A DNA stretch of 64,000 nucleotides from Prinia subflava. Taxonomy: Eukaryota; Chordata; Aves; Passeriformes; Cisticolidae. Where the stretch lies: contig NC_086266.1 in NCBI RefSeq assembly GCF_021018805.1, positions 6,386,001 through 6,450,000 of the forward strand, in the 5' to 3' direction. Made by a program: the position numbers and the translations under genes. Below are positions 1 through 19,484 of this stretch, piece after piece (the first letter of the stretch is position 1; every line of letters starts with the position of its first letter). The notes below the pieces were generated by a model. It did no database searches. It was not told the origin of the DNA and was given only the letters and a program-made list of their open reading frames with translations.

Positions 1-56
1 TCACACGCCGGCGGGCACCCTCACACGCCGCCGGGCACCCTCACACGCCGCCGGGT
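1..56. repeat. 20-bp GC-rich tandem repeat at window edge
   Basis: Nearly three copies of a 20-bp unit beginning TCACACGCCG and ending GGGCACCC lie head to tail. The first copy starts at the window edge, so the array probably continues to the left. It falls inside the CpG island assigned to the putative ATP7A 5' end, downstream of the minus-strand donor at 507, so it would be intronic in that gene. Confidence 0.8.
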
Positions 57-300
57 CCCTCCAAGGAGCTGGACAGACCCCGGCCGAGCCGGGCGTGTTT
101 TGGGGCGCGGACCCTCCCCGGCAGCGGGTCCTCCCCTCCCGTCTGAGGCACGCAGCCCGGCACAGCGGCAGCAGCCCGCACATGCCCTCCCCGCCGGGGA
201 CACGGTGACAACGGCCCGGGAGCAGCCCCGGAGCACGGGGGAAAGCGGGCCGCCCCCTCAGGCGGGTCCGCACGAGCCTGAGGCCGCGGGAGCGCCCCCG

Positions 301-437
301 GTCCGCACCCCCGGAGGGAAGCGAAAGCCCTCCGAGGGTCCGCACTACCGGGGACAGCCCCCAGGGCGGTCCGCAAAGACGGAGGGAAGCGAGAGCCCTC
401 CGAGGGTCCGCATTGCCGGGGATAGCCCCGCAGGACG
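301..437. repeat. 68-bp direct duplication in CpG island
   Basis: Two adjacent copies of a roughly 68-bp segment (about 301-368 and 369-437) share the run GGAGGGAAGCG followed by AGCCCTCCGAGGGTCCGCA with only scattered substitutions. A third, much weaker copy may precede them from about 262. The duplication lies 3' of the putative minus-strand exon donor. Confidence 0.65.
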
Positions 438-507
438 GGGGAGCGGCAGCCCCGAGGCGGGCCCGCAGTGCGGGAGGGAAGGAGCCCCGAGCAGGGTCCG
501 CACTCAC

Positions 508-605
508 CGGGGCCGCGGGCTCCGATCGCCGCTCCCGGCCCGGGGCCGCCGGGATCGTCCCCTGCCGTGCCACGTGACCAGCGCCGCTCGGCCCCGCCCA
601 CTCGC
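508..605 (-). other. ATP7A: Putative non-coding exon 1 of ATP7A (3' boundary defined)
   Basis: On the minus strand the sequence CCCCG is followed by GTGAGTGCGG, a near-consensus donor with the intron starting at 507. The 5' limit is not visible; the placement near 605 assumes initiation just downstream of the E-box cluster. No ATG-initiated frame of note precedes the donor, in keeping with an untranslated first exon. Confidence 0.45.
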
Positions 606-627
606 CACGTGACACGGCGGACACGTG
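571..627. promoter_or_regulatory. Triple CACGTGAC E-box cluster (CLEAR/USF-type)
   Basis: Three copies of CACGTGAC occur at 571-578, 606-613 and 622-629, two of them preceded by GC (GCCACGTGAC). This is close to the GTCACGTGAC palindrome bound by MiT/TFE factors and also a good USF or MYC/MAX site. The cluster sits at the upstream edge of the minus-strand CpG-island promoter. Confidence 0.6.
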
Positions 628-696
628 ACGGCGCGGGAGGGGGCGGGGCCGCAGCCGCTGTCGCCGTGTCGCGACAGGAGCGCGCCCTCCGCGCAG

Positions 697-760
697 CGAT
701 CGGAACTAGGGGGGCTGCAAGGTCCCTTCCAACCCACGGCAGCTGGGATTCTCTGATCGT
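697..760 (+). mobile_element. CR1-type LINE 3'-end fragment
   Basis: The segment contains GGAACTAG, then AAGGTCCCTTCCAACCCA, then GGATTCTCTGAT. This is the order of the conserved avian CR1 3' terminus (GGACTAG, AAGGTCCCTTCCAACCC, ATTCTATGAT). Only the last 60 or so bases are present. It abuts the CpG island directly. Confidence 0.7.
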
Positions 761-762
761 CT

Positions 763-1314
763 AACACCAGCATGCCCCCATAACTGTTCTCTTCCCGCCT
801 CGTTTCTCTGGTTATTTCTACTGTAAACAGACGTCAAACGCAGACAGGGTTGGACCCACCCCAAATCTGGGTCCTTTCCACCCCAAATCACTCTGGGATT
901 CCCTAAGAATTCATTAGGAAAGTCCCGTTGACCCTGGGATACTGCCTGCTCCTGTGCACCTCTCTAACTCAAAACTGAATTTAATTTCTTCACAACTCTC
1001 AGGGGTCAGAGGAGCAGCAGCTTACTGGCAGAGGGGTTCAAGCCATAAAAATGCTTTTGTGGGAAAAAAAATGGGATCTCGACTTTGTCACTTTAAGTCA
1101 GAGGTAAAGGCATGTACGCTCTGCAGTGGGAATGCAGTGAGGTTGAGTCACACACACATCTGGCTAAATGAAAACCCAACAAATTTCTGGACTTGTCCTT
1201 TAACCACCAGTGATCTTTACAGCAACAACTGGGACTGTGTAAAATTACTTGGGAGTTTTTACACTACTTCTTAAACTTCAGCAGAAGCAGAGCACAGAGG
1301 AAACCTCAAAGAGC
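763..1314. other. Spacer between putative ATP7A promoter and COX7B 3' end
   Basis: About 550 bases with no reading frame of interest and no recognised RNA gene. The spacing between the COX7B poly(A) signal and the next CpG island is therefore only about 0.6 kb. Confidence 0.5.
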
Positions 1315-1334
1315 CACACAGGTTTCTAGGTATG

Positions 1335-1340
1335 TTTATT
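1335..1340 (-). terminator. COX7B: COX7B poly(A) signal AATAAA
   Basis: The plus-strand tttatt reads AATAAA on the minus strand, about 105 bases downstream of the COX7B stop codon. It is the first canonical signal after the stop, giving a short 3' UTR typical of small oxidative-phosphorylation genes. Confidence 0.75.
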
Positions 1341-1443
1341 AGACCAGGAATGCCACTGTCCAAGTGGTAAACAGGGAACAAATGCCATTATACGACCATT
1401 TTCTCAGTGAAAGTTTAGACCAGCTCATTAGAAGCAGAGGCTG

Positions 1444-1518
1444 TTACTCCCTCCATTCCCTTGGGGTGACTTTGCCAACAGGTGAAAAGCCCCACTCAAT
1501 ATTAAGCTGTGTGAGCAC
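1444..1518 (-). CDS. COX7B: COX7B coding exon 3
   Basis: Acceptor TTTACAG on the minus strand is followed by codons for VLTQLNIEWGFSPVGKV and TPREWRE, then stop TAA at 1446-1444. It holds the end of the transmembrane helix and the conserved C-terminal tail. Confidence 0.95.
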   Translation of the reverse strand: MLTQLNIEWGFSPVGKVTPREWRE

Positions 1519-3480
1519 CTGTAAAGGGATAAAACCCAAGGTTATTAACTCTGAAATCAAAGAAACCTTCTGACATAGGGTTATTTTTATTGTTTTCAGT
1601 TCAGATTTCTTCCTACTAGAACACATCTCATTAATTTTCTAATTGAAGAAGTGGAATATATTTATATTGAATAGTATTGAAATGTTTCAGTTTTCCGTTT
1701 CAAAATATCCAGCTGTAGAAGAAAGAATCTGGAATGCAAAGCCCCACCACCATATTGGTATTTTCATCTAGAAATTTCGCTGCTGAAACCTGTACCTGTA
1801 GAGGTTTGAAATCCCAAGTAAAATAGAGAACACTTGTGTTTCTGATACATTTGCCAAATCAGGCAATAGACTGATGCAGAAATTTGAGTAATAACTCAAA
1901 ATCAAGCAGGGAATTAAAAGCGCTTTCACCTCTATTACATCACTATTTGCTCACGTAAGAAGCTCCTAAATTCTGACCGCTGAATTTATTTCAAACAGAA
2001 TTGAGTCTTTTAAAGTTTGCAGCTCGAGTCACAAGAGAGTGGTGACAAAACCAACTTACATAGGTCCAGACAGTGGAGAACATGGCAGCTCCACCGAGGA
2101 GAACCATGGTTCCGTACTTGTCGTGGAAGCTGGGCTCGTGCTTGCGATGCGCCTGTCTGACCGCAGTGTGCTGGACACCACGAGCTGAGGAGTGTTAACA
2201 AACACTGAAATCAACTCAAATATTTATGCTCAAACTCCCACTGACAGAGAGGCAAGCGTTAGTATTAAAAGACTGAAAATGCTTTGGATTTAGAACTCTG
2301 GAATGACTCCAAAACGCCAGATATACATAAATAATTTAATTTTTTTCTGCCATCTCAATTTCTTTCTAGGAAGTTATTCCTCAAGTCTAATTCCAGTAAA
2401 AAAAATCCTCTAAGTTGCCTTTTTCATTAATATGTTTTCTTTAGTATTACTGTTTCTCTAAAAAAATATTTTGTTTAGTGCTTAGCATTTTTAGATTTCC
2501 ATATGCAAATATCTATCCTGGCAGTACATGTACCCAAGCAATGTCAGGACGAAGCTCATCATCAAATTATGGGGTTGAAGATAACGGGTGTGGGTAACAC
2601 CTGCCTCATTCCCTCGGGATTTTGGAAGGGAGAGGAGGAAGGAAACTGAAATAAGCCGTGGGCATGAGATAAAAATGGAGAAAAAATATACAGTGATATC
2701 TTCAGATGATGTACACTGTAAGTGTACACTACAAAAGGTACACTTATTAAAGAGAAGGAAACAGTGGAAAATCAAAGCAACAGCTACAAAAGATAGATTG
2801 CCCGTTAGTTGTGTACAAAGCATTTGATGAGGGTGATGTGTGCATAGAGATATTACAAAATAAAGCCTTTTAGTTTCAGGGCAATGGTTTGCATTTTTAC
2901 CCAACCGTGATTAGAGAAAATGATGGCGATACCCATAATGTTACTACATCCGCCTCATGCTCTGTAAAGCTGCACAAGGCGTTTTTTTAAACATAAAAAA
3001 GCCTGAATATCTACCGAGATATATTTATTTTAAGTGCCCGCACCACGGGATAAGCACATCGTGACCCAGGACCAGACACTGTGGGGTTTATATCACTGAA
3101 GGGATAACTTTAACCTTGAGTTTAAGGGCTGGGTATTGACTATCCCTTGTCACCGCAGGTTACCAGGCCAGAATGTGCCTTTATGTACTAGGGAAAGAAA
3201 GCACCAAGGAAAGGAGTTCTATGTCAAAAAGCATCTAGGAGATTAAAAAAGGCTGAAAGAAATAAAAAAAAAAAAGCGAGAAACGAAGGACGCCAGAGCT
3301 GAGCGCAGCACCTGAGGTGCCCACACAGCCCTGCCCGGGTGCACGGCGAGTCGGGGGCTGAGGGACAGCCGCACAGGGGAGGGCACAAACCGGGGAGACC
3401 CCTGAGGAACCCCCCACACCCCCAGAGCCGCCCCCGTGCTTACCGACGAGGCCCCGCGCGGCCCTGGCCACCGGGAACAT
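1444..3480 (-). CDS. COX7B: COX7B, cytochrome c oxidase subunit 7B (complete, 3 coding exons)
   Basis: Nuclear-encoded small subunit of mitochondrial complex IV, an inner-membrane protein with one transmembrane helix that helps assembly and stability of the oxidase. Coding exons on the minus strand are 3480-3444, 2184-2060 and 1518-1444, joined in phases 1 and 0 by GT-AG introns, giving 78 aa (human is 80). The N-terminus MFPVARAARGLVARG is arginine-rich, without acidic residues, as expected for a cleaved matrix presequence. FHDKYG then leads into a helix of about 20 residues, and the C-terminus NIEWGFSPVGKVTPREW is the family signature. Neighbours are the putative ATP7A on the left, same strand, and a tRNA gene plus MAGT1 on the right. 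The start is the only in-frame ATG matching the family N-terminus. Nothing looks broken. Confidence 0.96.
2060..2184 (-). CDS. COX7B: COX7B coding exon 2
   Basis: Acceptor CCTCAG at 2189-2185 and donor GTAAGT at 2059-2054 flank 125 bases. They encode the end of the presequence, the HEPSFHDKYG segment and most of the transmembrane helix. Confidence 0.95.
3444..3480 (-). CDS. COX7B: COX7B coding exon 1
   Basis: Twelve codons plus one base (MFPVARAARGLV), followed by donor GTAAGC at 3443. The exon lies in a CpG island. No competing in-frame upstream ATG gives a presequence-like N-terminus. Confidence 0.93.
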
Positions 3481-3720
3481 GATGAGAGCCGAGCGCGTAC
3501 CCTTGACGCCGCTGAAGAACAAAATGGTCGCGGCGGAAGTGGCGGCACGGCGGGGGCCTGTGGGTAACGCCGGGCTCCTCCTCGCTGCGGCGGAGCCCCG
3601 CGGCCGAGCCGGGCCGAGCCGGCGGTTCCCTGGCTGCTCTCCGGAACCTCCCGGGTACAGACGGGCTCTCCGTGAGGGGCCGAGGGGCACAGAGAACTGG
3701 GTACGGCCCTGACGTCAGTG
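3481..3720 (-). promoter_or_regulatory. COX7B: COX7B CpG-island promoter with ETS and YY1-like sites
   Basis: Immediately upstream of the COX7B start, the plus strand reads AAAATGG (3521-3527, YY1-like core) and CGGAAGTG (3534-3541, consensus ETS/GABP site). GABP (NRF-2) and YY1 sites are the hallmark of cytochrome oxidase subunit promoters. A TGACGTCA palindrome (CRE) at 3710-3717 lies between this promoter and the tRNA gene. Binding itself is inferred. Confidence 0.65.
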
Positions 3721-3754
3721 TTAAGTATGTCCTGGCCAGAGCTGTCGATGCAGT

Positions 3755-3871
3755 GTCAGGATGGCCGAGTGGTCTAAGGCGCCAGACTCAAGGCGTTCCG
3801 CGCCTTCCCATGGCGGGTTTGGGTGTTCTGGTCTCCGTATGGAGGCGTGGGTTCGAATCCCACTTCTGACA
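3755..3871 (+). tRNA. tRNA-Leu (anticodon CAA), intron-containing
   Basis: Type II tRNA with a long variable arm. The acceptor stem GTCAGGA (3755-3761) pairs with TTCTGAC (3864-3870), with A as discriminator at 3871. Box A TGGCCGAGTGG is at 3762-3772 and box B GGTTCGAATCC at 3850-3860. The anticodon stem-loop CCAGA-CTCAAG ... T-TCTGG is interrupted after position 37 by a 33-base intron (3793-3825), the normal position and a feature of vertebrate Leu-CAA genes. Mature length is 84 bases before CCA addition. A run of eight T at 3876-3883 is the Pol III terminator. All promoter and structural elements are intact, so it should be functional. Confidence 0.96.
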
Positions 3872-3875
3872 CAAC

Positions 3876-3883
3876 TTTTTTTT
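3876..3883 (+). terminator. Pol III terminator of tRNA-Leu gene
   Basis: An uninterrupted run of eight T starts five bases after the tRNA 3' end, a standard strong RNA polymerase III stop. Confidence 0.9.
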
Positions 3884-3884
3884 C

Positions 3885-4999
3885 CTCTTGTCTCCGGGTA
3901 AATCTAAATTTGCGAAAGCGCCGACTTGAAAAACTCTGGGATTTTAGTGCAAATAGAAATCAGAAATAATTAGAAACAAAACAATCCCGAAGCGTAAGTA
4001 AATCCTCATCTCTCCCCCATTCCGCATACGAGCCTTAACCCACCACACACCTGTGAGGTATTCCCCTGTGCATTTGGATTTTAACAATATTTCTAACACA
4101 CGACCCAGCAATTTGTAGCGTGCGTGTGTAACATGAAGCACGTATCTGAAGCAAGAGGGAGAACTTCGTTCCACTGAAGGTGGCAGAGCACCGGAACAGC
4201 TGCCTAGGCAAGGTGTGCAATCCCCCTCTTTGCAGATACTCAAAACCCATCTGCAAGCATTTTTGTGGTTTCAAAATGCGGATTATGTAAAATTTTCTTA
4301 AGAAGGGATGTTCTTTGATGTTTGAGCTTTGTATACTTTCTAGCCTAATCAATAAGGAAAGAGATTTAATCCATGAAACAGCAGGTATCAAGCTCTAAGT
4401 GATGAGCAGGTGCTGGGGAAAAGAATTATTTTTTGGTAGAACTGCCTTGTTAAGGTTTAGGGCTTGACATGTTTCAATTATCTCAGACTTCGGGGGAGGT
4501 TAAGAAGGCTTGGTAAGGAGGATCTACCACTGCTAGTGGACACAAAGAGTGCAGAATTTATGGCCCATTTTGCAGAACTCCCGCGGTAAGGAAGACACTA
4601 ACAAAGTCAATTCAGCAGCTGGGCTGAAATCAGTTCCAACTGGTGAAAGGTAATTCCAGCAGGGGCAGATCACGACCACCAACCCACCGACCAAAACGAA
4701 GAGAAAGTCAGGGCATGTGCACTAATTCGTATGAGAAGCAAAGAGAAGCATTGACCAATAAAAAATAGAATACTAATTAATAAGAGACCTACATTACTTG
4801 TATCCAGTGAATACAAATTCTTTTGTTTGTTAAAATGTATAAAGAGTAAAAAGTTTTGAGAGTTGGCGTGCTTGATTTGTGAAACACCACTGTGCACCCA
4901 AGGCTAGCACACATCTGATAGAAATCCGTCTCTCTCTGAGTGTGTAATTACTGGCTTGTTGCACACCGGGTAACGAATCCGATCTTAGTGCACAGCAGT
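3885..4999. other. Intergenic spacer tRNA-Leu to MAGT1
   Basis: About 1.1 kb of AT-rich unique-looking DNA. I see no gene, conserved motif or clear repeat in it. Confidence 0.5.
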
Positions 5000-5072
5000 G
5001 TGTCACCTGCTCCTGGAGTCCCTGTCTCGGGTGATCTGCAGAGGTCCCTTCGGGCCGTAAGGATTCTGTGAT
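5000..5072 (+). mobile_element. Degenerate CR1 3'-end fragment
   Basis: TGATCT, then AGAGGTCCCTTCGGGCC, then AAGGATTCTGTGATG preserves the order and spacing of the CR1 3' terminus, with several substitutions. It directly borders the MAGT1 promoter island. Confidence 0.6.
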
Positions 5073-5329
5073 GCGGCTGAGAGACCCCAAAGCTGCCACC
5101 ATCTCCGGGGTCCCGCCACACTTTCCCCCTCAGGGCCCGCTCTCCCCTCAGGGCTCGCCCCGCCCTCCCCTCGGGGCTCCACCAATGGCGCGGCTCCAGC
5201 TCGCCGCTCTCCCGCAGGCTCAGCCAATCGAAGGCCGGCAGGCACGCTCGTGCCGGCGCCTCCGCCAATCGGCGCCTCGGGGGCGGGGCCTCGCAGCCGG
5301 CGGGGCGGGGCGGGCGAAGCGGGGCGGCC
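5073..5329 (+). promoter_or_regulatory. MAGT1: MAGT1 CpG-island promoter with three CCAAT boxes
   Basis: CCAAT boxes occur at 5182-5186, 5224-5228 and 5265-5269, spaced 42 and 41 bp apart. GC boxes (GGGGCGGGGC) follow at about 5279-5310, just before the ATG. No TATA box is seen. No ER-stress element (CCAAT-N9-CCACG) is present, although the product is an ER protein. Confidence 0.75.
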
Positions 5330-15814
<10,485 letters not shown>

Positions 15815-17270
15815 AGAATTCCAGAGTCTCTAACATCAGGAAAGTGGTGCCTCTGAAGCTGGATGTGGTGGAATGAGGAGCTCAACACGTGTGGTTTGTG
15901 CTACCTCTGCTTACTCTGAGGCAGTGAAACACTGAACCAAAGACAATGTAGTGCCTTAAATACAGCAAGCAGTTGGCTCTGAAGGACACAGAGTGTTAAG
16001 ATGCAATCTCTCTTTCATAAGCTTTACATCTTCTTAAGCAACTCTACTGCTAGCAAAATCCAGAATGTAATGCTTAAAACTGCATTTCCATGGACTAACA
16101 GAAACGGTACTTTCAATTCACTTGGGTAATGTTTCCCATGTTTCTTTTCCCCTTGAATTATCACCTTATTTCTTGTTTGTGCATAGCAGGTGACAGCAGC
16201 TTTTCTGTTGTGCCTTTTCATGGTTGAGGAAGCAGCTCCATGTACCTGGAAATCTTTTCCTCCAGCCTGTGTGCAACCCTTGGAGCATGCCCCAGGTTCC
16301 AGTGTGGAATGTGCATATCCTAGAACTGTGTCTCATTTTTGAGAAGAGTTCTTAACTGTTGTGTGATGCAAGAGGTTGTTTCACAGATGAAGGGGGAGTT
16401 TTCAACGTGTAGAATGGAGTTATTAATTAATTAAATCTTTCTTTGCCAAATGCTGAAACTGCAATGTTGCAAACTTTGACTCAGAGCTGGAAAAAAAATT
16501 CTTAGACTGTCCAACACTCACACTCTCAAGAATATGAACCAAAAGTACAAAGGTGTAACTATCTATGTGTTTCATGAATTCAAAGTTGCTAATTTGCGTT
16601 CAAGTTACTGCCTAGAGCCCTGGCAAACCAACAGATACCAGATTTGTGGTCACTTCATAAGTTGTTGTATTCTTCTCTTGTTTTCTCCACGTTTTTATCC
16701 TTTGGGCAGAGATGTCTGCTCCCAGGATAAACCTTGTTACCCCAGGACACATTTGATAGCCTTACAACTGACTGCATGTGCTGCTTGCTCTCTCCTTTTG
16801 TCCTCTCACCTTACAAAGATACTTTGCCTTAAGAATTCATGAGTGGAAGACGTTGTGCCTGAGCAAAAACTGCTGTGCAGTGCAGCAGTTGTACTGCAGG
16901 AAGTCTTTGCAGCCTGAGCCAGTAACACTTCCTTCCGTGGGCTCTGGTGGCCTTAGAGGTTTGTAGTCAGAGAGGCTTTTGTCTCCTGTTTCTGCCTCTC
17001 CCCTCTCTCAAAGGGTTACAATCTGGATGTCTGAAATTGAATCTCTGAAAAGATTGTATCACTCCAAGTGAATGTTATTCTTAAGCGGTTTTGTTAAATT
17101 AATACACATCTCAAGTGCCTTAACTTCACTAATTTTGTTGTTTGATGTTTCAACTCGTTGAGATGCATTTTTCTATGCCATATAGAACGATAAGCCTTAG
17201 TGGAAGAGATAAATTGTTTGCCTGACTGGATTTTGGACAAGTTTCAATAAAACTTTTTGGTCTAATCCAT
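15815..17270 (+). other. MAGT1: MAGT1 3' UTR
   Basis: Non-coding sequence from the stop to shortly after the AATAAA at 17246. The open frames within it are short and unremarkable. An ATTAAA-like element near 16430 could give a shorter alternative end. Confidence 0.75.
17246..17251 (+). terminator. MAGT1: MAGT1 poly(A) signal AATAAA
   Basis: TTTCAATAAAACTTTTTGG is followed about 20 bases later by a TG/T-rich stretch (CTCCTGTGTCTTTTG), a good cleavage and polyadenylation arrangement. Confidence 0.8.
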
Positions 17271-17274
17271 GCTC

Positions 17275-18514
17275 CTGTGTCTTTTGAACTTTGACATAAA
17301 CCAAACCAACCTCTTGTTGGTAACCTCACTGTTATTTCACCATGTTAATCATAGCCTGTCTGCACAGGGTAAGCAACCTGAGTGTGGGTGAGTAGACTGG
17401 ATTAGCAGCCTGTATGTGTTTGTGTGGAGAATTACAGCCCAGAATGGCAGCACCAGAGAGCTGCTCATGTGGCCAACTGGTAGCATAAAGATTACGTGAT
17501 TTTGCCTTGTCTCTGACAGCATGCAGTGAAAATTTTGGATTCCTGGAGTTCTAGACAGAGCAACTCCCAGTGTTTCTGGAGGTGGAATCTTGTTAGTGCT
17601 GTAGATCTGCCTGGAACAACTCAGCACTGCTGTACTTGTGGCTTGTTTTCCTGCCCAGTTGGTAAAATGCTTCCCATAAATGTTTTCAGTTATAATTTAT
17701 TCTGTCCCTCTAAAACCATCCAGTTCCACATTGACTAAGTTTGAACAGTGGCACCTCATACAGGTGGATGCTGCAGTCCTGTTTGCCTTCCACTTGAGGT
17801 GGAAGATGTTGAGAGTTGGGGATTTTCCTCTTTTTTTTCCATGCTGGGATGAAAGTAGTGCTCCTTTTTTTCCAACAGTTTTTCTGCTCTCTAGGCTGAA
17901 ACTGCAGTGCCTGGAGGAGGGAGCAGGTGTGGTAGTGGAGCAGAAGGTGGAGTGCTTGCAAGGACCAGTGGCAGGGTTGGAGAGGATGAATTCTGGCCAG
18001 GTTTAACTCGTGCAGCAGTGGAGAGGTAATGGCTGGCTGTAATTGGTGCCAGGGTGGTTCTGTGGGCACTGGCAGCTCCCTGACTGGTTAATGTCACACA
18101 GCAGAACAAAGGTGGACAAGGCAGTGCATCCAGACCTGCTGTGGGGAAACTGGGAATTGCTCCAGACATCTCCTTTAGAAAGTGAATCATTAAATAGCTC
18201 AGGAGTGCCCTAAAAGCTCACCTTGAGAGAACACTTGTGATAAAGGGAGGAAATGGGGTGTTCTGCAGCTGAAAATGGACTGGGTGGTTTTGTTAATGTG
18301 GCTGGGCTCAGTGAATGCTGCTTTTTTCTGCTTTTGAGAAGGAGCTGTGGTGTATTTAGGAGATATTTTGGAATAACAGCTAGAAATAATTTAGGGAGCT
18401 TTCTGCACCAAGCACAAAGGAAGATAGTAAATTTAAATGGATTAATCTATGTAATGGTTTGCATTATGTACAATTTACTGGATGCTCCTCCCTTCAAACC
18501 ATTGTAGTGTTCAG
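17275..18514. other. Intergenic, MAGT1 3' end to CR1 fragment
   Basis: About 1.2 kb without recognised genes. Mild GC enrichment around 17880-18150 is not organised as a gene. Confidence 0.5.
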
Positions 18515-18700
18515 CACAGAATGTGATTTTCATGAGGCCCTGGCACAGGGTGCCCAGAGCAGCTGTGGCTGCCCCTGGATCCCTGGCAGTGCCCAAGGCC
18601 TGGGAGCAGCCTGGGACAGTGGGAGGTGTCCCTGCCATGGCAGGGATGAGCTTTCACGTCCCTTCCAACGCAAACCATTCTGGAATTCTGTGACAGTGGT
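18515..18700 (+). mobile_element. CR1 LINE 3'-end fragment
   Basis: The sequence follows the CR1 3' region in order: GGCCCTGGCACAGGGTGCCC, AGCAGCTGTGGCTGCCCC, ATCCCTGGCAGTG, GTGTCCCTGCCATGGCAGG, CGTCCCTTCCAACGCAAACC and ATTCTGGAATTCTGTGA. The 5' end is truncated, as usual for CR1. This is the clearest element in the window pointing to a bird. Confidence 0.85.
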
Positions 18701-18732
18701 GCCCTGTGGTCATTCCTGCAGCTCAGCTCTCA

Positions 18733-18856
18733 GGGTTATTGTTTCCCTGAGATTCTCCTTGGGGTTGCTGTTTCCCAGGGTAATAAGGGTTCCCCCAGGG
18801 TTGCTGTTCCCTGGGAGTTTCCTCTGGGTTGCTGTTCCCCGAGGTAATCAGGTTTT
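18733..18856. repeat. Short tandem repeat, 28-36-bp units
   Basis: Four spaced copies of GGGTTRYTGTTYCC begin at 18733, 18762, 18798 and 18826. The array lies between the CR1 fragment and the putative LTR and may be part of either insertion. Confidence 0.55.
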
Positions 18857-18877
18857 CAGTCTTCTCTTTGCCCTGGG

Positions 18878-19484
18878 TGTTTCACACCGAAGCCGGAGAC
18901 AAGTTGAGTCCAGCAGTTTGTGTTATCAAGGCTGTTTATTCTTAATTATCTCTCAGTTCTTGTCCAGCTTTGCAAGGTGTCCCCAGCAGAGCAGGACACG
19001 CGGCAGGACTGGGGCAGATCAGAGAGCCCCACACCTTATGTACAGTACCCCTGACCCAACCACTGTCCAAGACGTATTTTTTATTTACAAAATTTTACCA
19101 ATACCTACTACCTATGCTAACATGTCAGTTCTACTCTAAACCAATCTCTAAAACCCAACTCAGCACAAGATGGGGGACGAGAGCAAGAACAAGGAGCACA
19201 GGGGCCACTCCCCAATTCCTCCATCTTGTCTCTTCAGCCCCATATACTAAGAACCCTAATTTCTATATTTATATTCTATAATAAACCAGTTACTACTTAT
19301 TTTAAATTCTTAGGATTTGTGATTCTTCCTGCATGTGAGTGTTCACTGCCATGGACAGGAATCAGAGTCAGTGTCCTCCTGGGATCTGTGTGGGTCTAAC
19401 TGAGCCCCCTGGACAGATCCCAGACCCCCCTGTCCGGTCTCCAAACCCTCCAGGGTGGCCAGAGGGATATCCTGGACTCCAACA
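18878..19484 (-). mobile_element. Probable solo LTR of an endogenous retrovirus
   Basis: A 607-bp block starts TGTTTC and ends CCAACA on the plus strand, giving the TGTT...AACA inverted termini of an LTR. Read on the minus strand it begins TGTTGGAGTCC, carries an A/T-rich stretch including TATAAATA (minus strand, 19266-19273) and AATAAA (18935-18940), and ends about 60 bases later. No internal viral genes or second LTR are seen, so it would be a solo LTR. The flanks do not show an exact target-site duplication (CTGGG versus CTCAG), so it is old or the ends are slightly off. Confidence 0.6.

Larger units (their letters stand above)
1..700 (-). promoter_or_regulatory. ATP7A: CpG island, putative ATP7A promoter and first exon
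   Basis: The stretch is extremely GC- and CpG-rich and ends abruptly near 700. It carries a GC box (cccgccc, 593-599), three CACGTG E-boxes (571-627) and a clean minus-strand splice donor at 507. In human the gene next to COX7B, in the same orientation and on the side away from MAGT1, is ATP7A, whose first exon is non-coding and followed by a very long intron. The island fits that position. No ATP7A coding sequence is visible, so the gene name rests on synteny alone. A novel bidirectional or lncRNA promoter is the main alternative. Confidence 0.6.

Noticed and set aside
1..624. Long open frames on both strands in the first 770 bases
   Set aside because: GC-rich CpG island with few stops; no family resemblance, and the same bases are open in several frames.
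18459..19139. 226-codon plus-strand frame between MAGT1 and ATRX
   Set aside because: It runs across a CR1 fragment, a short tandem repeat and an LTR-like block; no coding features.
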